64,000 nucleotides of DNA from Arthrobacter sp. NicSoilB8 (GTDB lineage: Bacteria; Actinomycetota; Actinomycetes; Actinomycetales; Micrococcaceae), in contig NZ_AP024655.1 of assembly GCF_019977355.1 (NCBI RefSeq), positions 4,650,001 through 4,714,000 on the forward strand, read 5' to 3'. Shown here piece by piece: positions 23,028-37,261 of the stretch; the first letter of the stretch is position 1, and each line of letters opens with the position of its first letter. A program made the translations under genes and the position numbers. The notes beneath the pieces were generated by a model, which was not told the DNA's origin, searched no databases, and saw only the letters and a list, made by a program, of their open reading frames with translations.

Positions 23028-25574
23028 GTGAGGGCATACCGCCGGCGCCGGAGACGAGCATTCCTCCACCGGCGTGTGTCCCGGCCAGCTGTCAGAGGTC
23101 TTTCGCAGCAAGAGGTGACGTTCCGGGTGGAACGCGGGCTCACCAACCGCGTCCCGGACACCACCAGCCGCAGCCTGTGGCAGATCTTCCGGGCCAACGT
23201 CTTCACACTCTTCAACGCAATCGTCGGCACGAGCTTTCTCCTGCTGTTGCTCCTGGGGCAGTGGCAGGATGCCCTGTTCGGTCTCGCCGCCGCCGGCAAC
23301 GCCGTAATCGGAGTGGTTGAGGAATACAGGGCGAAGAGGTCCCTTGACCGGCTGGCCGTTCTTGGTGCCCCACACGCACGAGTGTTGCGCGAGGGTGAAA
23401 TCCACGACATCGCCACGTCAGACGTCGTGCGCGACGACGTCCTGGTGTTGCGGGCCGGGGATCAGGTCACTGCGGACGCTGCGGTGCTCGAATCGTCCGG
23501 CCTCGAGGTCGACGAATCACTCCTCACCGGCGAATCGGACCCCGTGGACAAGGACCCGGGGTCGGAAGTGCTTTCTGGATCGATCGTTGTGGCCGGCCGA
23601 GGCACGGCGCGGGTGGTCCGGGTGGGGGCGGCCTCGTTCGCGAGCCGGCTGACGGCAGACGCGCGCCGCTTCTCGCTGGTGAATTCCGAGATCCGCAACA
23701 GTCTCAACCGCGTACTGCGCTGGATCGCCTGGGTCCTGTTGCCCGTGGTGATTCTGGTGGTCAACGGCGAGGTTCAGGCGCGCGGAGGCTGGCAGACGGC
23801 ATTTTCAACCGGCGCCTGGAGTTCCGCGCTGGTGGGCGTCATTGCCGGTGTGATCGCCATGGTCCCGCTGGGACTCGTACTGTTGACGAGCGTGGCCTTC
23901 GCCGTCGGCGGAGTCCGGCTCGCCAGCCACAACGTACTGATCCAGGAGCTCGCGGCTGTCGAAGGCCTGGCACGGGTCGATGTCCTGTGCATGGACAAGA
24001 CGGGAACCCTCACGGAGGGAGGGCTGGTCTTTGATGGGGTCCACCCGTTGGCGCCAGAGCCGGGCTGGGAGCAGGTCCTCGCGTGGTTTGGCGCGGAGCC
24101 TGAGGCGAACGCCACGGCACGGTGCCTGAGCACGGCTTTTGAGGACGACGGCGGACTACGGCCAGTCTCATCGGTACCGTTTTCCTCCGCCCGGAAGTGG
24201 AGCGGGGTCAGTTTCGATGGTCGCGGCGGTGCGGCGCACACGTGGATCCTCGGGGCACCGGAAATGGTGCTTGTCCGGGGCGACGACCCAGCCGGGCGTC
24301 CGTCGTCGTCGATCTCGGCACCCGACGACGACGACGTCACCCGCCCGACGACTGACCCTCAAACGGCCGCTGGACCCGCACACGACGACGTGTTGCGCCG
24401 ATCCGGCGCCTTGGCGTCAACCGGGCTGCGCACGCTGCTACTGGCCCGAGCGGAGAAACTGCCGGGTGACGGGAAGCTCGAGCAGTTACCTCCGGAGCTC
24501 CGCCCGGTGGCGCTCCTGACGTTCCGGGAACAGCCCCGCTCCGATGCCCGGGAGACCCTCAACTTCTTCCGCGCCGAAGGCGTCGGGTTGAAGATCATTT
24601 CGGGGGACGATCCCAGAACAGTTGCCGCCATTGCCCGTCGGGTTGGCTTGGAGGTCACAGAAGGTTTCGACGCACGCTCGCTGCCGGAGGATCCGCTGCG
24701 TCTGGAGCAGGTGATGGAAGCGAACGTGGTGTTTGGCCGGGTAACCCCAGCCCAGAAACGGGAAATGGTCGAAGCCCTCCAGCGTCGAGGGCACACGGTG
24801 GCCATGACCGGCGACGGCGTCAATGACGTTCTGGCACTGAAGACGGCCGACCTTGGCATCGCCATGGATTCCGCCGCGGCCGCGACCAAGGCGGTAGCGC
24901 GCTTGGTGTTGCTTGACGGCCGTTTCGACCGGCTTCCCGGGGTCCTCGCTGAAGGCCGGCAGGTCATCGCCAATATTGAGCGCGTCTCCAGCCTCTTCCT
25001 AAGTAAGACTGTTTACGCGACTGCAATCGCGGTGACTTTCGCGCTCCTGCAATGGACGTTTCCGTTCCTTCCCCGTCAGCTGTCCTTCACCGACGGCCTG
25101 ACCATCGGCATTCCGGCATTCTTCCTGGCGCTGATGCCGAACCCGCGCCGCTATCAGCCTGGTTTCCTGCGCCGCTCGCTGTGGTTCTCCGTGCCCGCCG
25201 GACTCATCGTCACGGCCTCGCTTCTCACGCTGAACGGGCTGGCGCTCTTGGATGGCACGGCGACGCGCGAACAGGTCAGCAGCGCCTCTGTGCTGACGCT
25301 GGCAATGGTTGGGCTGTGGATCCTCTCGGCGGTGTCCCGCCCCCTTAATGCGGGGCGTCTTGCCGTGCTGGTGGCTATGAGCGCCGCACTCGTGGTCCTG
25401 CTCAACCAACCCCTGGCGCAGGAATTTTTCGTTCTTTCCCGTCCGCCGGCGGACCTGCTGCTGGCAGCCGTGGGGTGTGGGGTTGGTGGGGGCCTGGCGG
25501 TGGAAGTCCTGGTCCGGATGCATGCCAGGGCCTTCCCGCGGCCGGGTTCGGCCGTGCGGGGGCCGGGGGCATGA
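23028..25574 (+). CDS. P-type cation-transporting ATPase (HAD-IC type)
   Basis: This 848-residue membrane pump couples ATP hydrolysis to cation movement. The actuator motif TGES is at residues 167-170, the phosphorylated Asp is D323 in CMDKTGTLTE, and the hinge GDGVND is at 595-600. About ten hydrophobic helices are visible. There are no N-terminal CxxC metal-binding repeats and no CPx motif in the membrane part, so it resembles the MgtA/calcium-type or uncharacterised actinobacterial group; the ion is unknown. TACCAT six bases before the GTG supports this leaderless start, although the first 20 Arg-rich residues are unusual. The last 35 codons lie inside rRNA repeat copy 2, and the start is only 57 bases from the edge of repeat copy 1. 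Confidence 0.88.
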   Translation: MRAYRRRRRRAFLHRRVSRPAVRGLSQQEVTFRVERGLTNRVPDTTSRSLWQIFRANVFTLFNAIVGTSFLLLLLLGQWQDALFGLAAAGNAVIGVVEEYRAKRSLDRLAVLGAPHARVLREGEIHDIATSDVVRDDVLVLRAGDQVTADAAVLESSGLEVDESLLTGESDPVDKDPGSEVLSGSIVVAGRGTARVVRVGAASFASRLTADARRFSLVNSEIRNSLNRVLRWIAWVLLPVVILVVNGEVQARGGWQTAFSTGAWSSALVGVIAGVIAMVPLGLVLLTSVAFAVGGVRLASHNVLIQELAAVEGLARVDVLCMDKTGTLTEGGLVFDGVHPLAPEPGWEQVLAWFGAEPEANATARCLSTAFEDDGGLRPVSSVPFSSARKWSGVSFDGRGGAAHTWILGAPEMVLVRGDDPAGRPSSSISAPDDDDVTRPTTDPQTAAGPAHDDVLRRSGALASTGLRTLLLARAEKLPGDGKLEQLPPELRPVALLTFREQPRSDARETLNFFRAEGVGLKIISGDDPRTVAAIARRVGLEVTEGFDARSLPEDPLRLEQVMEANVVFGRVTPAQKREMVEALQRRGHTVAMTGDGVNDVLALKTADLGIAMDSAAAATKAVARLVLLDGRFDRLPGVLAEGRQVIANIERVSSLFLSKTVYATAIAVTFALLQWTFPFLPRQLSFTDGLTIGIPAFFLALMPNPRRYQPGFLRRSLWFSVPAGLIVTASLLTLNGLALLDGTATREQVSSASVLTLAMVGLWILSAVSRPLNAGRLAVLVAMSAALVVLLNQPLAQEFFVLSRPPADLLLAAVGCGVGGGLAVEVLVRMHARAFPRPGSAVRGPGA

Positions 25575-25611
25575 CGGGTTGGGGGTTCAAGAACGGGGTT
25601 TTAAATGCGGG

Positions 25612-25638
25612 AGGACCCCCAACGTGGTTGGGGGTCCT
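25612..25638. terminator. Terminator of rRNA operon 2 and of the convergent ATPase
   Basis: It is the same 12 bp hairpin as in operon 1 (AGGACCCCCAAC with its complement). It lies 37 bases after the ATPase stop on the plus strand and 13 bases after the 5S end on the minus strand, so it can act in both directions. Confidence 0.85.
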
Positions 25639-25651
25639 CGACCTTAATGAT

Positions 25652-25771
25652 GTTCCGGCGGTGACCTACTCTCCCACACCCTCCCGGGTGCAGTACCATC
25701 GGCGCTGTGGGTCTTAGCTTCCGGGTTCGGAATGGGACCGGGCGTTTCCCCCACGCTATGACCGCCGTAAC
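25652..25771 (-). rRNA. rrf: 5S ribosomal RNA, operon 2
   Basis: The sequence is identical to the operon 1 5S, with matching helix I ends (GTTACGGCGG at the 5' end, CCGCCGGAAC at the 3' end). It is the last gene of operon 2. Confidence 0.95.
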
Positions 25772-25989
25772 CCTTGCTCCGCCGCTTCCACCCTGGGGGT
25801 GTGGCGGGGAAATCTTGTGGTTACAACACGCTGCATGTTGTGCAGTTGTGGTGTTATTTAGTTGTTGGTTCTCAAGCAACGGGTTTGTTGGTTGGGAACC
25901 ACATAGTGGACGCAAGCAGTCTTGTTTCTTTGTACCCTCTCCCGTGGTGCGAACCCCTTTTGAAACGGGTTCGCGGGAGGGGTGTGTGG

Positions 25990-31197
<5,208 letters not shown>

Positions 31198-31725
31198 AGA
31201 AAAACAGACACACCATGCGCCCCCGGGAAAACGGGAAACACACAATGCACAAAATTTGAAACCAGCCAAAAACACCAGACCACACCACGGGGTGGCGCAA
31301 CCTGGCACATTCAACCAATTCAATACAATAAATTGGTATCAACAAACTTGGCACACTATTGAGTTCTCAAACAACAGACACACCCGGCACCACCACAACC
31401 ACACGGTCAAGGATCGCTCCGGAGCAACTTTTCAAACTTACCCGAGTCCGGACCGCTTTGCAAATCAGCGTTTCCGCGACCGCAAACCAACCAACCCGCC
31501 CCCACCAGAACCCGGAGCGCACAAAACGCCGACCAGATCCGGTCTTGAAATTTAGGGGATTGGCCGCCTCCGGTTCCCAGCATTTCCGCTGGTCTCCCTC
31601 TCGGCGACTTAGAAAACAATACACCCACCACGCCCCCACCGCAAACCCACCCCCAAACCACCCCCAAACCCCGCCATCACAGGCCCAAACACCCCAAAAA
31701 CACCCAACCACGCCCGCCGGCGTCG
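31198..31725 (-). promoter_or_regulatory. rRNA operon 2 promoter and leader region
   Basis: The promoter hexamers TTTGCA (31459-31464) and TAAGTT (31435-31440) match those of operon 1 with the same 18-base spacer. One C is missing near 31480 compared with operon 1, upstream of the -35 element, and one substitution occurs near 31664. The leader arm for 16S processing is intact. Confidence 0.65.
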
Positions 31726-31806
31726 TAAGTCAGGGCTGTGTGGTGCGTCACCGCGGCCCGAAACAGTAAGGATCGGGGCATTAGGGGCCCTGGGCGTTAA
31801 CGCAAA

Positions 31807-31838
31807 AAGGGCCGGCAACCAATTGGTTGCCGGCCCTT
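31807..31838 (-). terminator. Terminator of the rpmB-rpmG-rpsN operon
   Basis: A perfect 32-base palindrome (AAGGGCCGGCAACCAA and its complement) lies 29 bases after the rpsN stop. On the minus strand it is followed by TTTTTGCG, giving a strong intrinsic terminator. Confidence 0.92.
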
Positions 31839-31867
31839 CTCAAGCCACTGGCTTCAGGAGTACTGAA

Positions 31868-32173
31868 TTACCAGGAAGACTTCGTGATGCCCGGGAGCTC
31901 ACCGCGGTGAGCCATGTCGCGGAAGCGAACACGGGAGATGCCGAACTTCTGGAAGGTACCGCGCGGGCGGCCATCGATGATGTCGCGGTTACGCAGACGT
32001 ACCGGGGAGGCGTTGCGGGGCAGCTTCTGCAGGCCGAGGCGTGCAGCTTCGCGTGCTTCGTCGGTTGAAGCGGGGTCAACCAGAGCCTTCTTCAGTTCGA
32101 GGCGCTTTGCAGCATAACGCTCGACGATGACTTTACGCTGTTCGTTCTTAGCGATCATTGACTTCTTAGCCAT
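31868..32173 (-). CDS. rpsN: 30S ribosomal protein S14, zinc-independent paralogue
   Basis: This 101-residue protein has the S14 signature [28 protein letters not shown] and the GITKSSW C-terminus. It is the long form without the CxxC zinc ribbon found in the 61-residue S14 of the main ribosomal operon. It is the third gene of a minus-strand operon; GAGGAG inside the end of rpmG serves as its ribosome-binding site. In actinobacteria such cysteine-free paralogues replace zinc-binding versions during zinc starvation and are usually repressed by Zur. Confidence 0.95.
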   Translation of the reverse strand: MAKKSMIAKNEQRKVIVERYAAKRLELKKALVDPASTDEAREAARLGLQKLPRNASPVRLRNRDIIDGRPRGTFQKFGISRVRFRDMAHRGELPGITKSSW

Positions 32174-32177
32174 GTGT

Positions 32178-32345
32178 TTAGCGCTCCTCTCGGAATTCGA
32201 CGTGCTGGCGGATTTTGGGGTCGTACTTCTTCAGAACCAGGCGGTCCGGGTCGTTACGACGGTTCTTGCGCGTCACGTAGGTGTAGCCCGTGCCCGCGGT
32301 CGACTTCAGCTTGATGATCGGACGTACGTCCTTGTCCTTTGCCAC
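32178..32345 (-). CDS. rpmG: 50S ribosomal protein L33, zinc-independent form
   Basis: This short gene of 55 codons begins with GTG at 32343-32345 and reads [20 protein letters not shown], then [21 protein letters not shown], ending FREER. This is L33, and it contains no cysteine, so it lacks the zinc ribbon. Its start shares one base with the rpmB stop (TAGTG), and it ends four bases before the rpsN ATG, showing tight coupling. Confidence 0.95.
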   Translation of the reverse strand: MAKDKDVRPIIKLKSTAGTGYTYVTRKNRRNDPDRLVLKKYDPKIRQHVEFREER

Positions 32346-32581
32346 TAGAGCTTCACTCCTCGTGCCAGGATGGCGGCGACGACTACGTCGATGCCACGTA
32401 CGTCGATGGTCTTGATGCCACGAGCAGAGACCTGCAGCGTGACGTTACGGCGCAGGGACGGAACCCAGTAGCGCTTCTTCTGGATGTTCGGGTCGAACCG
32501 GCGCTTGTTGCGACGGTGCGAGTGCGAAATGCTGTGTCCAAAGCCCGGCTCGGCTCCGGTCACCTGGCAGTGTGCTGCCAT
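32345..32581 (-). CDS. rpmB: 50S ribosomal protein L28
   Basis: This 78-residue L28 has the typical N-terminus [20 protein letters not shown] and the basic [20 protein letters not shown] core. It has only one cysteine, so it is the form without a zinc ribbon. AGGAG lies about eight bases before the ATG. It opens the rpmB-rpmG-rpsN operon, which lies just upstream of, and in the same direction as, rRNA operon 2. Confidence 0.95.
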   Translation of the reverse strand: MAAHCQVTGAEPGFGHSISHSHRRNKRRFDPNIQKKRYWVPSLRRNVTLQVSARGIKTIDVRGIDVVVAAILARGVKL

Positions 32582-33086
32582 GACGACTCTCCTAAAAAAT
32601 AAATGAAACGGCTAGCGGAGTTCCCGCTGACCGTGCGCACGGCGGCGTCCGCATCCGGCTCCCGCCCCCAACCGCAGTTCCGCAGGGTTCTTAGCAGACG
32701 GCATAAACCGGCTGATTTCCTCACTGCGGCGAAGATTGTGGGCCACGGGCACCGGGCGTTGGCGGTCCGTGGGACAGCCGCTGCGAAAGTGCCGGGATGC
32801 TGGGCGAATACAGGAATGCGCGCAACTTGAGCCCCTAACTACCGGCCGCCACGACCGTCGATTTCTCTGACGAGTCCTGTCAACCGGAGCAATTGCACAC
32901 GCTCCGCGCCACCTAGCGCCTACCAAGTCTACGAGTTCGACGAATTAAAGACCAATCCATCGCGGCATGGTGTATAGGACAGCGCCCGGGAGCTGTTCCG
33001 CGCGGGGAGACGGGGGCCAGCCAGGTCATATGCCTGACGCAGCATTTTCACAGCCAAATGATAGGCAACGGGGCGATTCTGGATCC
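32582..33086. other. Intergenic region between rpmB and the ferric reductase gene
   Basis: This 505-base divergent region must hold the promoter of the ribosomal-protein operon (minus) and of the flavin electron-transfer operon (plus). I looked for a Zur operator of the TGAAAATNATTTTCA type upstream of rpmB and saw none. TTGACA appears on the minus strand at 32878-32883 without a good -10 partner. Frames here, including a Cys/Arg-rich one on the minus strand from 32926, do not resemble proteins. Confidence 0.5.
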
Positions 33087-34529
33087 ATGAACACACAACT
33101 TCTGACGACCCGTCCCGAGGTTCGCCGCAGCTCCCGTGGCGCCGTGAACCCCTTTAAGGGGCAGCATCGGCGGCGGTTGCTGAGAGCGGATCTGTTGACA
33201 GTGCTCTTCTGGGCGTCCCTGGCAGGCGCCGTCGCTTTGTGGCTGGCCGACGGCGGAGCGGCCGGCTTCTCGACTGCCGCCGGATCCTTCACCGCACTGG
33301 GCATTGTGGCCGGCCTCGCCGGCATGGACCTGGTGCTGCTCATGCTGCTGCTGGCAGCCCGCATTCCCTTCATCGACCAAACAGTTGGCCACGACCGTGC
33401 GCTGGAGTTCCACCGCAAGCTGGGCAAGCCCGCCCTGTACCTCCTGCTCGCGCACGGGATCCTCATTGCGATCGGCTACGGCATGGCGGAGGGACTGGAT
33501 CCTGTCAGCGAGGCAGTTGCGCTGTGGGTTCTCGTGCCGGACATGTGGCTCGCCTACATCTCCATGCTCCTGTTCATCGCCGTCGTGGTCACCTCGCTGG
33601 TGGCCGTCCGACGCCGGTTCCCTTACGAATTCTGGTACGCCGTCCACCTCCTGACGTACGCGGCAGTCCTGACCTCGCTCCCCCACCAGTTCAGCGTGGG
33701 CGCGCTCTTTGCCGAGGGCACCTGGCAGCGCTGGTACTGGCTGGCTCTGTGCATCGCGACCGGAGCCGCCCTCGTGTACTACCGTGTGGCCCAACCGCTC
33801 ATTGCAACGTTCAGGCACCAGCTGACCGTCAAGCGCGTGATGCGGGAAGCCCCCGGCGTGGTGAGCATCGAAATGACAGGCCTTCACCTGGACCAACTGG
33901 CAGGAAGCGGCGGCCGGTTCTTTATCTGGCGGTTCCTGGCCCCCGGCCTGTGGTGGCATCCGCATCCGTTCAGCCTGTCGGCCGAGCCTGTGCACTTTGA
34001 CGCCGCCGGCCAGGGGACACTGAGGATCACCGTCCGCAACCTGGGCCGGGGTTCGGCGCAGCTGGCCTCGCTCAAGCCCGGCACGAAAGTGGCTGTTGAG
34101 GGTCCGTACGGGCTGTTCAGCACCGCCGCCCGCAGCCGCAGCCACGTGGTCATGGTGGGCGCCGGGATCGGCATCACCCCGATCCGCGCTTTGCTGGAGA
34201 CCACCCCGTTCCAGCCCGGCAACGCCACCGTCATTCTCCGCGGACACAGCGAATCCGAACTCTACCTGGGCGCGGAAATCCTCGAACTGTGCCGGCGGCG
34301 CGGCGCCACGCTCTTCCACCTGACCGGATCCCGGCCGGCCGGTGTCCGGACCTGGCAGCCGGAGACCTCCGCACGCGCCGGCCACCGGCTGGCCAGTTAC
34401 GACCCGAACCTCGCCGAGGCGGACGTCTTCGTCTGCGGCCCGGCCGGCTGGGCGCAGAACGTTCTCGAAGACGCCCGCTCAGCCGGCGTCCGGGAAGACC
34501 AACTCCACTACGAAAGGTTCGACTGGTGA
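33087..34529 (+). CDS. Ferric reductase-like transmembrane flavocytochrome with FAD/NAD(P)H domain
   Basis: This 480-residue protein combines six membrane helices of the ferric-reductase type (about residues 25-240) with a ferredoxin-NADP reductase-like module. Heme-binding His residues are in ALEFHRKLGKPALYLLLAHG and in WYAVHLLTYAAVLTSLPHQF. HPFSLSAEPV binds FAD; MVGAGIGITPIRALLE and the late FVCGPAGWAQNVLE bind NAD(P)H. I start at the ATG of MNTQLLTTRP because the upstream 40 codons are unlike any family member. It sends electrons from cytosolic NAD(P)H across the membrane. Its stop overlaps the GTG of the FMN-binding protein, the probable electron acceptor. Confidence 0.88.
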   Translation: MNTQLLTTRPEVRRSSRGAVNPFKGQHRRRLLRADLLTVLFWASLAGAVALWLADGGAAGFSTAAGSFTALGIVAGLAGMDLVLLMLLLAARIPFIDQTVGHDRALEFHRKLGKPALYLLLAHGILIAIGYGMAEGLDPVSEAVALWVLVPDMWLAYISMLLFIAVVVTSLVAVRRRFPYEFWYAVHLLTYAAVLTSLPHQFSVGALFAEGTWQRWYWLALCIATGAALVYYRVAQPLIATFRHQLTVKRVMREAPGVVSIEMTGLHLDQLAGSGGRFFIWRFLAPGLWWHPHPFSLSAEPVHFDAAGQGTLRITVRNLGRGSAQLASLKPGTKVAVEGPYGLFSTAARSRSHVVMVGAGIGITPIRALLETTPFQPGNATVILRGHSESELYLGAEILELCRRRGATLFHLTGSRPAGVRTWQPETSARAGHRLASYDPNLAEADVFVCGPAGWAQNVLEDARSAGVREDQLHYERFDW

Positions 34530-35053
34530 GAACTCGCGCAGCAGTTTCAGCAGCCCTGGCTTCCGCAGGCATCCTCATTGCGGGCTGGCAGTCGGGCGTT
34601 CACGTTGCCGATACCGGCAGCACCGCCGCAAGCTCGGCGGCCGGCACTACCGGCAGCACCGGATCCACGGGATCGAGCGGAACGTCCGGCTCAACAGGCT
34701 CGTCCGGCTCGAGCGGAACGTCCGGCTCGAGCGGCTCGTCGAGTGCGACCGGCACCACAGGGGCTTCGGCCAAGGCCGTCGGGACGTATGCCGGCTCCGT
34801 CGTCCAGACCCGGTTCGGCTCCGTCCAGGTGCAGATCACGGTTCAGGCCGGAAAGATCACCGACGTCACGGCTCTCCAGCTGACCGACGCCGAACGCAAG
34901 TCCGTGCAGATCAGCAACCGCGCCGCCCCGCTCCTGCGTGCCGAAGTGCTCCAGGCCCAGTCCGCGGACGTGCAGACCATTAGCGGCGCCACGGTGACCA
35001 GCGACGCATACCTGAACTCCCTGCAGGCGGCCCTCGATGCAGCCAACCTCTGA
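34526..35053 (+). CDS. Secreted FMN-binding-domain protein with Ser/Gly/Thr linker
   Basis: I start at GTG 34526, which overlaps the previous stop (GTGA). The 175 residues comprise a signal-anchor helix (AAVSAALASAGILIAGW), about 55 residues made almost only of Gly, Ser and Thr, and a C-terminal FMN-binding domain (about 86-175). That domain contains SGAT at 153-156, the motif in which ApbE attaches FMN to the Thr. This is the same type as RnfG, NqrC and Listeria PplA. The low-complexity stretch would let the flavin domain reach out from the membrane through the cell wall. The adjacent ferric reductase and ApbE supply electrons and flavin. Confidence 0.9.
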   Translation: MRTRAAVSAALASAGILIAGWQSGVHVADTGSTAASSAAGTTGSTGSTGSSGTSGSTGSSGSSGTSGSSGSSSATGTTGASAKAVGTYAGSVVQTRFGSVQVQITVQAGKITDVTALQLTDAERKSVQISNRAAPLLRAEVLQAQSADVQTISGATVTSDAYLNSLQAALDAANL

Positions 35054-35849
35054 ACTGGGCCCGGCCCTGCGGGCCAGGACGTTTGGCTCGATGGGCACCG
35101 TCGTCAGCCTGACAGTTCCTGCCGAAGCCGTACCCGGGGCTGCCGGTGGTGCCGAACTCGACGCCGCAACTGCCGCCGTCGAACGCGTGTTTGCCCGCTT
35201 GGATGAGACCTTCAGCCTGTACCGCCCCGATTCCGAGGCCAGCAGGCTGGCGCGCGGCGAGCTTTCCCTGCGGGAAGCCTCCGCCGGGATGCGGGACCGC
35301 TACGCGGACGCCCTCAACTGGCGGCTCAAGACAGAAGGCGCGTTCTCGCCGGAGCGGCCCGACGGCGTCCTGGACCTTTCCGGGATCATCAAGGGCTACG
35401 CGATCGGGCAGGCAGGCGAGGCGCTGCGCGCCCTCGGGATCACTGACTGGTGCCTGAATGCCGGCGGCGATGTGCTGGTGATAGGCTCGCCCGTTCCAGG
35501 CAGCGCGGCCCCGTGGGCGGCCGGGGTCGTTGACCCGCGGGACCGCTCGTCGCTGCTTTCCGCCTACAAACTGGGCGGGCCGGGCCCCCGGCGTGCCCTG
35601 GCAACGTCCGGTTCGGCGGAGCGCGGTGATCATATCTGGACAGCGGGCACCCGCGGCACCGGGTTCGTCCAGGTCTCTGTGGCCGCGCCGGACATCGTCA
35701 CGGCTGACGTGCTCGCGACGGCGATCGTCGCAGGCGGGACCGCGATGCTGCAGCGGGCCACGGACGGCTGGGAGATCGATGTCCTCGCCGTCCGCCGCGA
35801 CGGCGAACTGCTTGCGACGCCGGGATTCCGCGCCTCGCCTGCCCTCTAG
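35037..35849 (+). CDS. apbE: FAD:protein FMN transferase
   Basis: ApbE transfers FMN from FAD to a Thr or Ser of target proteins. The 270-residue protein shows the family motifs GSMGTVVSLTV, DLSGIIKGYAIG and LNAGGDVLVIGSP, followed by the metal-binding region SGSAERGDHIW and TADVLATAIVAGG. Its start overlaps the end of the FMN-binding gene by 17 bases, so that protein is the obvious substrate. No lipobox or signal peptide is visible at this start. Flavin attachment may therefore occur in the cytosol before export, or a different start may be used. Confidence 0.93.
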   Translation: MQPTSELGPALRARTFGSMGTVVSLTVPAEAVPGAAGGAELDAATAAVERVFARLDETFSLYRPDSEASRLARGELSLREASAGMRDRYADALNWRLKTEGAFSPERPDGVLDLSGIIKGYAIGQAGEALRALGITDWCLNAGGDVLVIGSPVPGSAAPWAAGVVDPRDRSSLLSAYKLGGPGPRRALATSGSAERGDHIWTAGTRGTGFVQVSVAAPDIVTADVLATAIVAGGTAMLQRATDGWEIDVLAVRRDGELLATPGFRASPAL

Positions 35850-35858
35850 ACGGCTGCC

Positions 35859-36620
35859 CTACAGATGCGTGAACTGGCCGTATTTCGGCGCCAGGCCATC
35901 GCCTGACGATTTGCCGGTGACGCGCCGGACAACCCAGGGGCCGGCGAATTCGCGCACCCATCGGGCATTCGCGCGGATGGCGTCCACGCGGCTCAGCTCC
36001 GGCACCGGCGTCATGGGCGGCACGTCAATCGAGTGCTCGTGAGCCAGGACCGTGAGGACGCGCCTTGCCATGTTCGCGTGGCCGGCGGCGGACATGTGCA
36101 TCCGGTCCGTGGCCCACATGCCCCAGTCGTAGTACTCGCTGAAGCGCCAGTAGTCGACCAGCAGGGCACCGTGGTCGCCCGCGATTCCGCGCACGAGTTC
36201 GTTGTAAATGGCGGTGCGCCCGCGCATGGTGCCGAAAATCTTGGAGCCGCGCGCGTCGAAGCCCGTGAACATCACGACGGTGGCGCCGGTGGCCCTGAGT
36301 CTGCGGATGCCGGCGTCGTATTCCGCGAGGAGGTCATCGATGTCGATCTTGGGCCGGAGGATGTCGTTGGCGCCGGCGTAGATGCTGACAAGGGTGGGCT
36401 GGAGTGCGACGGCGGCATCGACCTGCTCGGCCATGATCTGGCGGAGTTTCCGGCCGCGGATGGCGAGGTTTGCGTACCCGAAGCCCGGATCGGCGGCGCC
36501 GAGCTGCTCTGCCACCCGGTCCGCCCAGCCCCGGACGCCATTGGGACGGGTGGGGTCATCGTCGCCGACGCCTTCCGTGAAGGAGTCTCCAAGGGCTACA
36601 TATCGGGACGTGAAATCCAT
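35859..36620 (-). CDS. SGNH/GDSL hydrolase (first of two paralogues)
   Basis: This 253-residue serine esterase/lipase-fold protein carries block I VALGDSFTEGVGD near residue 8, block III YAGANDIL and block V DRMHMSAAGH with the catalytic Asp and His. No signal peptide is present, so it should be cytoplasmic. The substrate is unknown; SGNH enzymes deacetylate or hydrolyse many esters. The second paralogue at 37661-38500 is clearly related over its first 200 residues. It is downstream of and co-oriented with the MarR gene, separated by a 7 bp tandem repeat. Confidence 0.88.
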   Translation of the reverse strand: MDFTSRYVALGDSFTEGVGDDDPTRPNGVRGWADRVAEQLGAADPGFGYANLAIRGRKLRQIMAEQVDAAVALQPTLVSIYAGANDILRPKIDIDDLLAEYDAGIRRLRATGATVVMFTGFDARGSKIFGTMRGRTAIYNELVRGIAGDHGALLVDYWRFSEYYDWGMWATDRMHMSAAGHANMARRVLTVLAHEHSIDVPPMTPVPELSRVDAIRANARWVREFAGPWVVRRVTGKSSGDGLAPKYGQFTHL

Positions 36621-36692
36621 GGATCTAGTGTGCCAGCAGTTGCCGCGAGCAACAAAGACGGGATTGCCCGACGGCGGCGCACCCGCCTTTCG

Positions 36693-36744
<52 letters not shown>

Positions 36745-36755
<11 letters not shown>

Positions 36756-37224
36756 GCAGGATCCAATGGTCGCCGTCGAGGCGGGCTACGATCTTCTCGC
36801 CGATCCGTGCCAGATCCGCGACGTCCTTGGGGCTCAAGGCGTCGAGGAAGAGCGACCGGACAGCCTCCACATGGCCCGGGGCGAGCTTCACGATCGTCTC
36901 CATGCCGGTGTCGGTCAGGTGCGCCGTGGTGACTCGGGCGTCGCCGGGGTGCGGGCGGCGCTCAAGCCAGCCGCGGTTCTGCAGCTTGGTGACCACATGG
37001 GAGAGCCGGGACAGGGAGGCGCTGGTGCGCGCCGCGAGCTCGCTCATGGGCAGGAAGCGCCCCTCGGCCTCGGAGAGCATCGCGAGAACGTTGTAGTCGA
37101 ACAGGGAAAGCTTCCCCGCGGCGTGGAGCTGGGTATCGAGGGCGGCCGGCAGCAGGGTGTTGATGCTCAGTTGGGCGAGCCAGGCCCGGCGTTCGTCGGC
37201 GTTGAGCCAGCGGGGTTCGGTCAT
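36745..37224 (-). CDS. MarR-family transcriptional regulator
   Basis: This 159-residue winged-helix regulator has the recognition region MSELAARTSASLSRLSHVVTKLQNRGWLERRPHPGDARVTTAHLT in its middle, as in classic MarR proteins. Its start looks leaderless: TAGAAT lies six bases upstream of the ATG and no Shine-Dalgarno is present. TTGAAT, 19 bases further upstream, overlaps the palindrome 37243-37261, suggesting autoregulation. The divergent YciI gene is the likely co-regulated neighbour. The ligand is unknown. Confidence 0.92.
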
Positions 37225-37242
37225 GGCTACATTCTAGGAGAT

Positions 37243-37261
37243 TTGAAGCTTGACGATTCAA
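37243..37261. promoter_or_regulatory. Candidate MarR operator
   Basis: TTGAAGCTTGACGATTCAA has TTGAA/TTCAA ends with dyad symmetry. It sits over the -35 and spacer of the probable marR promoter (-10 TAGAAT) in the divergent marR/yciI region. MarR proteins usually bind such 16-20 bp palindromes. This is a prediction from position and symmetry. Confidence 0.45.

Noticed and set aside
25470..25574. The ATPase C-terminus as a chimera created by the rRNA repeat
   Set aside because: The last segment (LLLAAVGCGVGGGLAVEVLVRM) continues the final membrane helix naturally, so it is more likely the genuine end, with the relic at 16716-16820 as the derived copy.
32582..33086. A Zur operator upstream of rpmB
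   Set aside because: No palindrome of the TGAAAATNATTTTCA type is visible. I report its absence instead of forcing a match.
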